Below, one piece after another: positions 7,297-13,862 of a stretch of DNA of 18,628 nt. Numbering within the stretch: position 1 is the first letter of the stretch; each line of letters opens with the position of its first letter. A model generated the notes under the pieces. That model saw only the letters and a list, made by a program, of their open reading frames with translations. It was not told where the DNA came from and made no database searches. The stretch comes from JACGMN01 sp964522635 (GTDB taxonomy: Archaea > Halobacteriota > Syntropharchaeia > Alkanophagales > Methanospirareceae), in NCBI GenBank assembly GCA_964522635.1, contig CAZFWT010000038.1, positions 1 to 18,628 on the forward strand, written 5' to 3'. The position numbers and the translations under genes are program-made.

Positions 7297-7470
7297 TTAC
7301 GAGCCTTTAGGCCCGTACTCATCCTGCAATACAAAATCCGTTTTCTTTACGCCATCAGGCACGATAACCTTCGTTCTCGGTTCACTAGGCATCCTCGATC
7401 GCTTCAGCTTCATTCTCAACGCCGTCATAGTCCCTATTGCATTTGTTCTTCCCGCTTTTACTACGTCTCG
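7297..7470 (-). pseudogene. Remnant of a second livK C-terminus
   Basis: Between livK and livH the minus strand is open and in the same frame as livK, from the livK stop to a TAA at 7299-7297. The last part (7392-7297, 31 codons from an ATG) reads PSEPRTKVIVPDGVKKTDFV and then LQDEYGPKGS. It aligns with the LivK segment ETRPKIVWPESVKETAFVLP and what follows: shared R, K, P, V-K, T, F-V-L, D and Y. It stops where LivK goes on to its PGF-CTERM tail. The simplest reading is the leftover end of a tandem livK duplicate after deletion. A short expressed peptide, or readthrough of the livK TGA, is possible but not supported by anything visible. Confidence 0.6.
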
Positions 7471-8868
7471 TCACTGCTGCTTTTTTCTCAGCACCAGATA
7501 GCACACTGCAAGCAGACCTGCAATAGCAAACACTGCTTCGAAGCCCGGTGTTTCTGCTTGTGCGCTTCCTGTCTCGTACCAGTCCGGCAGCACAAAAGCG
7601 GTCTCCTTTACGCTCTCCGGCCAAACGATCTTCGGCCTCGTCTCGCCCACTGACTCGTCCCAGAGCAACTGTTGCATGTAAAGCTCGAATTTGCTCTCAC
7701 GGTAATCAGGCGTGAAGGTGATCATACCGTCCTGCATTGCCTCGACCATCTGCGGCATCTCGATCTCGGCCAGTGCGTCCCGGACCTTCGCCTTATCCAC
7801 CGTACCAGCATTCTTCACTGCTTCCGCTGCGATATACACGCCCTCGTAAGTGGATGCGCCCATCATGCTCGGTGGTGCTCCCCACTTTGCCTCAAAATCG
7901 TTCCTGAACGTCACTACAGTCTCCTGGAGCGGCCCCGCTGGAATCGCATACGGGCCAAATCTGCTCTCCTGGATCGAGTATTCGCCCAACCGTTCCACGC
8001 CGGTGTAGTAATCAGGATCATCGTTGCACTCTACGGAGAGGTAAATAGTGTCCAACCCGACATCTCTCCTACCCTGGGTCACGATGAGCGTCTGCTCATT
8101 GAGGAACGCCGCAGGATAAAGAACATCCGGCTCCGCTGCTTTTATCGTGGTCAGAATCGTTCGATAGTCAGTTTCACTCATCTTGAATTTCTCGACTGCT
8201 ACTATCTCGATGTTCAGATCGTACGTCTCTATCGTCTTCGTAACACCGTCATACACTCCCTGTCCATACGCGCTGTCCTGGTAGAGCACCGCCATTCTCA
8301 GTGGTCGGTCTTCGGGGAAATCGAATCGTTCGTAGATCGCGGGTTTTACAATCTCATCGACAAAGAGGGTAGTACTCTTCCCATAGTCATCTGTGGTTGG
8401 GCAGTGATGGAAAAAGTAGGTTGTATCGATGTCCGTCCGGTGCGTGATGACGGGAGAGGATGCCCCGGTCACAATGAATGGCACGTGATATTCCGCCGCA
8501 ACCACCGAATCAGCGTACGTTATACCGCTCGAAAAGCCGCCGACCAGGAGGTCAACCTCATCCTCGACAATGAGCTTCGTCACGGCTTTCACGCCGCCGT
8601 CCGGACTCGTTGCCGTGTCTCCCTTGATGAGCGTAATCTGCATCATTACGCCGTTCACGTTCACTCCGCCCTGTGCGTTGATCTCATCGGCTGCCAGAAC
8701 TGCAGACTGCCAGATATCTGTGCCCGTCGTACTGGCGCTCCCTGTTAAGGGCGCGACTACACCTATCTTTATCTCCTCTGCTCCATTCTGCGCTACTGCT
8801 GATAGCCCACAAATGCTGGTAAGCAACAACGAAACGACCGCTACCGTCAGAAAGATCCTATACTTCAT
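7471..8868 (-). CDS. livK: HAAT-type substrate-binding protein with PGF-CTERM anchor
   Basis: A 465-residue extracellular ligand-binding protein (periplasmic-binding fold type I, LivJ/LivK family) feeding the LivHMGF transporter. The N-terminus is a Sec signal: MKYR, then a hydrophobic core LTVAVVSLLLTSICGL ending near AVAQ. The mature part opens with EEIKIGVVAPLTGSASTTGTD, the family's first strand and ligand loop, followed by LAADEINAQGGVNV and SSGITYADSVVAAEYHVPFI. The C-terminus (from about 441) is PGFEAVFAIAGLL, a short hydrophobic helix and RKKQQ, a clear PGF-CTERM sorting signal. No canonical lipobox is seen (TSIC does not fit), so membrane anchoring by archaeosortase A is inferred. 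The ATG at 8868 has a strong GAGGTG site 6 nt upstream and is preferred to a GTG at 8877. It is the first gene of livK-livH-livM. Confidence 0.93.
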   Translation of the reverse strand: MKYRIFLTVAVVSLLLTSICGLSAVAQNGAEEIKIGVVAPLTGSASTTGTDIWQSAVLAADEINAQGGVNVNGVMMQITLIKGDTATSPDGGVKAVTKLIVEDEVDLLVGGFSSGITYADSVVAAEYHVPFIVTGASSPVITHRTDIDTTYFFHHCPTTDDYGKSTTLFVDEIVKPAIYERFDFPEDRPLRMAVLYQDSAYGQGVYDGVTKTIETYDLNIEIVAVEKFKMSETDYRTILTTIKAAEPDVLYPAAFLNEQTLIVTQGRRDVGLDTIYLSVECNDDPDYYTGVERLGEYSIQESRFGPYAIPAGPLQETVVTFRNDFEAKWGAPPSMMGASTYEGVYIAAEAVKNAGTVDKAKVRDALAEIEMPQMVEAMQDGMITFTPDYRESKFELYMQQLLWDESVGETRPKIVWPESVKETAFVLPDWYETGSAQAETPGFEAVFAIAGLLAVCYLVLRKKQQ

Positions 8869-8904
8869 CTTTACCACCTCGTATCAATGAGAACAATCGG
8901 GTGG

Positions 8905-8916
8905 CTATATAAGCTT
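8905..8916 (-). promoter_or_regulatory. TATA box for livKHM
   Basis: On the minus strand AAGCTTATATAG is a near-consensus archaeal TATA box. Initiation about 25 nt downstream would fall near 8885, just ahead of the GAGGTG site and the livK ATG at 8868. The word is nearly palindromic, so weak rightward use cannot be excluded. Confidence 0.55.
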
Positions 8917-8994
8917 TTCGATTATTGGCGGATAGCGGTCGTGCAACAACCAATTTGCTTATCATCGTTATGAGCGAGATAACGGTCGATGCGG

Positions 8995-9004
8995 TTTTTT
9001 ATTG
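8995..9004 (+). promoter_or_regulatory. TATA box candidate for paaK copy 2 (leaderless start)
   Basis: TTTTTTATTG is centred 25 nt upstream of the ATG at 9025, which has no ribosome site. A leaderless transcript beginning at that ATG fits. The preceding bases (GCGG) and the T-run resemble the box in front of paaK copy 1. Confidence 0.45.
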
Positions 9005-9024
9005 AGCAGTACCTAAGATTAGCC

Positions 9025-10326
9025 ATGGCGTTCTGGGATAAAGCGGTGGAGATGATGCCGCGTTCTGAGCTTGAGCAATTGCAGGTGAAGCGACTGAGGG
9101 ATTCCCTTGCACGCTGCAAGAGATCGATCTTCTACAAGAACCGCTTGAAAGACCTCGACGAAACGAAGCTCAGTAAGCCTGAAGATGTCGCCGCGCTCCC
9201 GTTCACGACGAAGAACGACCTGCGCTTGAACTACGATTTTGGGCTCGTGACCGTGCCGCGGGAGGAGATTGTACGGCTGCATTCTTCCTCCGGTACCACG
9301 GGCAAGGCAACGGTCATCTTCCATACTCACAGCGATATCGAGAATTGGGCCAACCTCGTTGCCCGGTGCATCGTGATGTCTGGCGCGAATAAGCATGATG
9401 TCTTCCAGAACCTCATCAGCTACGGGATGTTCACGGGTGGTTTGGGGCTCCATTACGGCGCGGAGCGGGTGGGCATGCTTGTGATTCCATCGGGTGTCGG
9501 GAATACGAAACGCCAGATACAGTTGATGAAGGATTTCAACACGACCGTCTTCCATGCCACACCTTCCTATATCCTCTATGTCTCGGAGGTCATGGAGCAG
9601 GAGGGCTACGACCCCCGGGAGTTTGATTTACGGATCGGCTTCGTCGGTGCGGAGCCGCATTCGGAGCAGGCAAGGCAGAAGATCGAGGACATCTATGACA
9701 TCAGCGCCTTCAATTCCTACGGCATGTCCGAGCTGAACGGCCCCGGGGTCGCGTTTGAATGTGAGGAGAAGAGCGGGATGCATTTCTGGGAAGATCAATA
9801 TCTCCTCGAGGTTGTGAATCCCCGTACCGGTGAGGCGCTTGGCCCGGGCGAGGAAGGCGAGCTGGTCGTGACCACGCTCAGCCGCGAGGCCATGCCGATC
9901 ATCCGGTACCGAACCGGCGATCTTGCCTCCATCATGGACGATGGCGAGCCATGCGCCTGTGGCAGGGCGCACGTGCGCATCTCACGGATCAAAGGTCGAA
10001 CCGATGATATGCTCATTGTCCGGGGCGTCAATCTTTACCCGAGTCAGATCGAGGACGTGCTTATGAGCTTTCCTGAAGTGGCCACCAATTACCAGATCTA
10101 CGTCGATCGGAAGGGCACGCTCGACGAGCTGACCGTCAAGGTGGAGCTCTATCCGAAGATGTTCAACGGCGACTTGAGAAAGCTGAGGAAGCTCGAAAAC
10201 GATATTCTCAAGGCCATTCAGGATGAGATCGTGGTGCGCCCCCGGGTGGAGTTCCACGAGCCCGGAAGCTTGCCGCGAACGGAAGGCAAGGCAGTACGGG
10301 TGGTGGATTTACGGAAGGAGAATTAG
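9025..10326 (+). CDS. PaaK family AMP-forming acyl-CoA ligase (copy 2)
   Basis: A 433-residue paralogue of the ligase at 2379-3683. It shares the phosphate loop SSGTTGKA (88-95), FTGGLGLHYGAER, TPSYILYV, the NSYGMSELNGP adenine motif, CACGRAHVRI, GRTDDMLIVRGVNLYPSQIE and a C-terminal GKAVRV lysine. The conventional ATG would be 8989, but 9025 is chosen. The family usually starts like MAFWDKAVEMMP, the resulting length (433) matches copy 1 (434), and a TATA-like box lies 25 nt before 9025. The two copies differ through the middle (for example GYGYGLF versus LISYGMF near the pocket), so they probably act on different acids. It forms an operon with the ACT protein 4 nt downstream. It may be an aryl-CoA ligase or, less likely here, an F390 synthetase. 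Confidence 0.88.
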   Translation: MAFWDKAVEMMPRSELEQLQVKRLRDSLARCKRSIFYKNRLKDLDETKLSKPEDVAALPFTTKNDLRLNYDFGLVTVPREEIVRLHSSSGTTGKATVIFHTHSDIENWANLVARCIVMSGANKHDVFQNLISYGMFTGGLGLHYGAERVGMLVIPSGVGNTKRQIQLMKDFNTTVFHATPSYILYVSEVMEQEGYDPREFDLRIGFVGAEPHSEQARQKIEDIYDISAFNSYGMSELNGPGVAFECEEKSGMHFWEDQYLLEVVNPRTGEALGPGEEGELVVTTLSREAMPIIRYRTGDLASIMDDGEPCACGRAHVRISRIKGRTDDMLIVRGVNLYPSQIEDVLMSFPEVATNYQIYVDRKGTLDELTVKVELYPKMFNGDLRKLRKLENDILKAIQDEIVVRPRVEFHEPGSLPRTEGKAVRVVDLRKEN

Positions 10327-10330
10327 GTGG

Positions 10331-10759
10331 ATGGCCAAGCAGATAAATGTCTTCTTAGAAAATCGACCGGGGAAACTGGAGCAGATCACGGGCATCCTGG
10401 CGGACGCAGCCGTCAATATTCTGGCGGTGAAGATCACCTCGGACGAGAAATACGGGGTCTTTCAGCTCATCATGGACGATCCCGAGCAGGGCTTTCGCGC
10501 CCTGCAGCAGGCAGGCATGACCGCTTCTTTAACTGATGTCGTCGCCGTCGAGGTGCAGAACACGCCCGGGAGCCTCCACAGCGTATTGAAAGTCTTGCGA
10601 CAGGCGAACGTAAATATAGAGGATTGCTACGGCTTTGTGCTCGATAAGGAGAAACGGGCAATTATCGTGCTCGATGTCACAGATCGCGCAACTACCGAGA
10701 GGGTGCTTGAAGAGCAGGGCTACCGAGTAATCGGGAGCTCAGAGCTCTACAGCCTCTAA
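10331..10759 (+). CDS. Tandem ACT-domain protein (copy 2)
   Basis: A 142-residue protein with two ACT domains. The first starts KQINVFLENRPGKLEQITGIL and the second VVAVEVQNTPGSLHSVLKVL; both have the N-x-PG-x-L ligand turn. NVNIEDCYGFV in the second domain mirrors NINMDYAYAFV in copy 1. The ATG at 10331 follows the ligase stop by 4 nt, with GGAG at 10317-10320 (10 nt away) lying inside the end of the ligase gene; a longer in-frame reading from 10223 overlaps the ligase and is rejected. The tight coupling to paaK copy 2 repeats the arrangement at 1936-3683, so ligase and sensor are likely a functional pair. Which amino acid it binds is not visible. No DNA-binding domain is present, so regulation would be through protein contact. 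Confidence 0.88.
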   Translation: MAKQINVFLENRPGKLEQITGILADAAVNILAVKITSDEKYGVFQLIMDDPEQGFRALQQAGMTASLTDVVAVEVQNTPGSLHSVLKVLRQANVNIEDCYGFVLDKEKRAIIVLDVTDRATTERVLEEQGYRVIGSSELYSL

Positions 10760-10762
10760 CAA

Positions 10763-11126
10763 ATCGAATGAATCGCTGGCCATCAATCCACCGGCGATGC
10801 TCGCCTGGCTCATCTGGATGGGAATCGGAATAATGCTCGCGACCTTCGCCGTGCCACTGCTCGGTGGCCTGTACTGGCGTCGTGCAACCAAAGCCGGCGC
10901 TATAGCCAGCATGGCCCTGGGCCTGCTCAGTACGTGGCGAAGTTGCCCGTGCATTTCAGCTTCCCTGCACTCATCATATCGATCGTGGTAATGATCGTGG
11001 TCAGTCTGCTCACGGCCACGGAACAGTGACAGGGTCCTCGATGACACGATGACCGGCCTGTACATCCAGCCACGTGAAACCTCCGAGATCGCAGTTAGGG
11101 AGCGGATCCCGAGAAAACGAGCGTAA
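10763..11126 (+). pseudogene. Broken C-terminus of a sodium:solute symporter
   Basis: A disrupted end of an SSS-family (PutP/PanF-like) sodium symporter. Piece 1 (about 10766-10930) reads SLAINPPAMLAWLIWMGIGI and then MLATFAVPLLGGLYWRRATK plus AGAIASMALGLLS. Piece 2, in another frame (from 10931), reads YVAKLPVHFSFPALIISIVV and MIVVSLLTATEQ before a stop. Piece 3, back in the first frame (from 11034), reads VLDDTMTGLYIQPRE and ends with TAA at 11124-11126. The pieces follow the order expected near the C-terminus of these carriers, so this is one gene broken by at least two frame changes and lacking its first several hundred codons. It directly follows the PaaK-ACT pair and may once have been their transporter. 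No other gene lies in 10760-11176. Confidence 0.75.
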
Positions 11127-11176
11127 AATCAGATTTCGAACTGCAACGCGATCTCACAAATTCGTTCCTTAAGTGG

Positions 11177-12898
11177 TTAAACGCCGATTAGAATCATCCG
11201 CATCAGCACGCCAACCGAGAAGGAGATGAGCACCATCAGTCCAGTGGCTTTGAGCATAGCCTTCACGCCCAGCTCGCGGAGCATAACCACGAAGGTCGCG
11301 ATACAGGGAAAGTACGTGGCCAGAATGATGCACGCGACCGTCAACTGCTGCGGTGTCATACCCAGGGGTAGGAGGATGCCGATCGCAATGTCCTTCCGCA
11401 AAATGCCGAGTATCAGCGCAATGATCGCGCCCTCTGGCAGCCCGAGCACCTTTGTTAAAAGAGGCGCGAAGAGCACCGAGAGCGCGTCAACGATCCCGAA
11501 GACATAGAGGAGATTCACGATCAAGATGCCAAGGATGACGAACGGAACGGCCTCGGCGAGGAAGCCATAGGCCTTCGACCACGTCTTCTTGAGCAACGTT
11601 CTCAGATCGGGCTTGCGATATGGCGGGACCTCCAGTAGCAGCTCGGGGCTCTCGCCCTTCACGATCCGCTTCAATATCAGCCCTATGAAGAGGTAGAGCA
11701 CGAAGAGGGTGAGGTAAACGATGAGTATCCATCTGAGTCCGTAGCGGCCGAGGATGGCAAAGATCATCGCTGATTGCGCCATGCAGGGGATGGAGATCGC
11801 CATGAGCGTCATTGCTATGAACCGCTGTTTCTCCGTCTCCAGGATACGCGTGGCTAACGCGCCCGGGACATTACAACCGCAGCCCAGAATCGTCGGCACG
11901 ATTGCGGAGCCGTGCAACCCGAGCTTGTGGAAACCGGTATCAACGAGCACCGCGAGCCGAGGTAAATATCCCAGGTCTTCGAGCAGGCTGAGCATGAAGT
12001 AGAAGGTGAGAATAAAGGGCAGCACCATGCCAAAGGGCACGTAGAGGCCCGTCGTCAGGATGCCCAGCGACTGCTCGAAATCCGGTGCTTCGACCGTCGA
12101 GGTCCCGATCAGGATATTGTGCAAGAGCCCGCTCGGCGCGAATGAGTTCACGGCTTTGATGATCCCGGGGCCATAAAGGCCGTAAAAGAAGGGATCGAGC
12201 ACGTATTCGATGAGCGCGTTCCCGATCTCAATGATAAAGAGGAAGACGAGGAGTATCGCGAGTATCGCAAGTGGAATGCCGGTCGCCGGCTGTACGGTTA
12301 TGTCTGCCAACCGGTCCCAGAAGGTGTGGTGGCGGTGGTGCACCTGCTGCGTGTCACGAATGAGCTTGCCGACGCGCAACCAGCGTTCCTCCTCTGACAT
12401 CGGCTGGATCGTCTTCGAGGGCTCGGCCATGTTTATCGCAGCTGCCAGTTCCATGATGCCCGTACCACAGAGCGCGCAGGTCGGAACAACCTGAACGCCG
12501 AGCTCACGCTCCAAGCGGGCGAGATCGATCTCGATGCCGAGGTGCTGTGTCTCGTCCCAGAGGTTGAGGACAACGATCGTGGGCTTCTTCATCTCCAGGA
12601 GCTCCAGCGTCAGATAGAGATTTCGCTCCAGGTGCGTTGCATCAACCACACTGATAACAATATCGCCACTCTGGAGCATCTTTCGGGCGACTTCCTCGGC
12701 TTTCGTAGTCGGCTCCAGGGAATATGTTCCCGGTATGTCGATCAGCTCGTATTTCTCGCCTCCGATCCGGGTTGTGCCGCGCGTGAGATCGACCGTAGTG
12801 CCAGGATAATTCGATGAGATCACGTTCACACCGGTCAATCGGGAGAATAGAACGCTCTTGCCTACGTTGGGGCAGCCCATGAGAATAATCTGCTTCAT
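11177..12898 (-). CDS. feoB: Ferrous iron transport protein B
   Basis: A 573-residue membrane Fe(II) transporter with an N-terminal G-protein domain. G1 GCPNVGKS at 8-15, switch region SSNYPGTTVDL, G3 DIPG at 54-57, G4 NLWD at 112-115, and a G5-like TCALCGTG at about 140-147. The membrane part has the two FeoB gate motifs: PFGMVLPFILTFYFMLSLLE leading to LGCGCNVPGALATR (339-351 region), and later LEVPPYRKPDLRTLLKKTW with VLGLPEGAIIALILGILRKD. The protein is shorter than typical bacterial FeoB (about 770), as often in archaea with a reduced helical linker. The ATG overlaps the feoA stop by 4 nt (ATGA). Expression likely depends on iron through the neighbouring DtxR-type regulator. Confidence 0.95.
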   Translation of the reverse strand: MKQIILMGCPNVGKSVLFSRLTGVNVISSNYPGTTVDLTRGTTRIGGEKYELIDIPGTYSLEPTTKAEEVARKMLQSGDIVISVVDATHLERNLYLTLELLEMKKPTIVVLNLWDETQHLGIEIDLARLERELGVQVVPTCALCGTGIMELAAAINMAEPSKTIQPMSEEERWLRVGKLIRDTQQVHHRHHTFWDRLADITVQPATGIPLAILAILLVFLFIIEIGNALIEYVLDPFFYGLYGPGIIKAVNSFAPSGLLHNILIGTSTVEAPDFEQSLGILTTGLYVPFGMVLPFILTFYFMLSLLEDLGYLPRLAVLVDTGFHKLGLHGSAIVPTILGCGCNVPGALATRILETEKQRFIAMTLMAISIPCMAQSAMIFAILGRYGLRWILIVYLTLFVLYLFIGLILKRIVKGESPELLLEVPPYRKPDLRTLLKKTWSKAYGFLAEAVPFVILGILIVNLLYVFGIVDALSVLFAPLLTKVLGLPEGAIIALILGILRKDIAIGILLPLGMTPQQLTVACIILATYFPCIATFVVMLRELGVKAMLKATGLMVLISFSVGVLMRMILIGV

Positions 12899-13161
12899 AA
12901 CTTCTCGACCAGAATATGCATTGCCATTCCCCGCCCGATTGCGATCTGCGCGCCCTCGACATCCAAGACGAACGGGCCGCGTGCCGGCTGGGTCGCGATC
13001 ACCGTAACGATCTTGCCTTCCCGCAGCCCCATCCGCCGGAAATGGTGCTGCCCCCCCATGCCCATGCCCACCGCAATGATCCGCCCTTGCTCGCCCGGCA
13101 GCAGTGAGCTAAGAGGGACGCCTCCTACTCCTGATTCGTGAAACACTCCCGGATTCTTCAT
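12895..13161 (-). CDS. feoA: Ferrous iron transport protein A
   Basis: An 88-residue SH3-like FeoA, a small cytoplasmic partner of FeoB needed for Fe(II) uptake. The domain starts at about residue 15 with VPLSSLLPGEQGRIIAV, continues with HHFRRMGLREGKIVTVI, and ends GAQIAIGRGMAMHILVEKL; the R-x-MGL-x-xG core is typical of FeoA. About 14 residues (MKNPGVFHESGVGG) precede the domain. The usual spot for a Gly-rich insert reads GMGMGGQHH. The ATG at 13161 lies about 16-24 nt after a GTATAAAAG box, so the transcript is probably leaderless or nearly so; ribosome-site similarity is weak. It is first in feoA-feoB with a 4-nt overlap. Confidence 0.94.
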   Translation of the reverse strand: MKNPGVFHESGVGGVPLSSLLPGEQGRIIAVGMGMGGQHHFRRMGLREGKIVTVIATQPARGPFVLDVEGAQIAIGRGMAMHILVEKL

Positions 13162-13176
13162 GACTCTCTGCTTTCT

Positions 13177-13185
13177 TTTATACTC
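13177..13185 (-). promoter_or_regulatory. TATA box for feoAB
   Basis: The minus strand reads GTATAAAAG from 13185 to 13177, close to the archaeal consensus. Initiation about 25 nt on would be at or next to the feoA ATG (13161). TTAGG-type operator candidates start immediately upstream of it. Confidence 0.5.
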
Positions 13186-13190
13186 TACGT

Positions 13191-13245
13191 TTAGGCACGG
13201 AAAAAGCCTTACCTAACATTGTTCGGATAATACGGGAAAACCTAA
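13191..13245. promoter_or_regulatory. DtxR-type operator candidates upstream of feoAB
   Basis: Three TTAGG elements cluster just upstream of the feoA TATA box: TTAGGC (plus, 13191-13196), TTAGGTAAGGCT (minus, 13216-13205) and TTAGGT (minus, 13245-13240). The middle one matches 11 of 12 bases of the left part of the IdeR/DtxR consensus TTAGGTTAGGCT, as known for that family. TTAGGC with GCCTTA (13206-13211) also forms an imperfect inverted repeat. A metal-dependent regulator is encoded next door. Binding is inferred. Confidence 0.45.
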
Positions 13246-13322
13246 TCGGACACGACCGCGAACAACGCCCGATACGACCGGCTGGACTGGGCTTCGAGTG
13301 CCGTAGCGGCGTAATCGAAGCT

Positions 13323-13805
13323 TCAGACGGCTATGAGCGCGTGACTCCGTTTCGGCTCTCGCTTCTCCTCGGCACACGGATGGACACCAGTCTCACAGAA
13401 GCTCTCGAAATGCGCGAGCCATTGTGGATGATCCGGCGCGGTCAGCACAAACTGCACGAACTTCTTCAATTGCTCAATCGTCTTCGGCTCCAGATCGTGC
13501 TCGATGATGCATGCATCTCTATCCGCGATCTTCGCTGGCACGTTCAAAAGCTCCAGAAATGCGCGGATCGTCTCATGACGGTTTTTGACCACACGCGCGA
13601 TCTCGTTCCCGCGCGGTGTCAATCGCACGCCTTCATATTTCTGATACAGAACAAAGCCCCGCCCGTCCAGTTTCCGCAGCATCTCAACGACACTCGGGGG
13701 TCGGACCTGCAACGCCGCCGCAACGTCCTTCACTCGTGCGTACCCCTTTCGCTCCGTTACGTTCAGGATCGCTTCCAGATAATCTTCCGCTTTTCTGCTC
13801 AACAT
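13323..13805 (-). CDS. DtxR/MntR family metal-dependent transcriptional regulator
   Basis: A 160-residue metalloregulator. Residues 1-60 form a winged helix (AEDYLEAILNVTERKGYARV, then VRPPSVVEMLRKLDGRGFV and the wing YEGVRLTPRG), followed by the dimerisation and metal-binding helices. Counted positions agree with MntR numbering: Asp8, Glu11, His77, Glu102 and His103 are all present, while MntR Glu99 is Cys99. Cys99-x-x-Glu-His matches the C-x-x-E-H primary site of DtxR/IdeR, so the ligand set is mixed. There is no C-terminal SH3 domain; the last 25 residues are a charged tail with two cysteines (CETGVHPC). It lies 161 bp upstream of feoA on the same strand and most probably controls feoAB. 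Whether Fe or Mn is the effector is undecided; context favours Fe. Confidence 0.92.
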   Translation of the reverse strand: MLSRKAEDYLEAILNVTERKGYARVKDVAAALQVRPPSVVEMLRKLDGRGFVLYQKYEGVRLTPRGNEIARVVKNRHETIRAFLELLNVPAKIADRDACIIEHDLEPKTIEQLKKFVQFVLTAPDHPQWLAHFESFCETGVHPCAEEKREPKRSHALIAV

Positions 13806-13817
13806 ACTCCCCGTTTG

Positions 13818-13837
13818 TTAGGGCTACCTATATATGT
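13818..13837 (-). promoter_or_regulatory. Promoter and possible autoregulatory operator of the dtxR-like gene
   Basis: The minus strand has a TATA word (ATATATA, about 13836-13829) with the gene's ATG about 27 nt downstream at 13805. Overlapping it is TAGGTAGCCCTA, seen on plus as TTAGGGCTACCTAT (13818-13831), an inverted TAGG-N4-CCTA like a shortened DtxR box. Occupancy would block the TATA box, suggesting self-repression. Confidence 0.4.
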
Positions 13838-13854
13838 ATGCGGAAGGCGTCTCG

Positions 13855-13862
13855 TATTTAAA
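13855..13862 (+). promoter_or_regulatory. TATA box candidate for the HAD-like gene
   Basis: TATTTAAA stands 67-74 nt before the ATG at 13929. Initiation near 13884 would leave a leader of about 45 nt holding an AGGAG word at 13911-13915, which is rather far from the start. The box is divergent from the dtxR promoter. Confidence 0.35.

Noticed and set aside
7471..7473. TGA readthrough joining livK to the downstream remnant
   Set aside because: No selenocysteine-type structure or other recoding signal is visible, and the upstream PGF-CTERM tail is a natural protein end.
7672..8748. Plus-strand open frame of 358 codons over livK
   Set aside because: Antisense shadow; the product is His/Arg-rich with no domain, while livK has signal peptide, family motifs and a PGF-CTERM tail.
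10223..10330. N-terminal extension of the second ACT protein
   Set aside because: It would overlap the end of the ligase gene in another frame. The ACT domain starts right after the ATG at 10331, which has an upstream GGAG.
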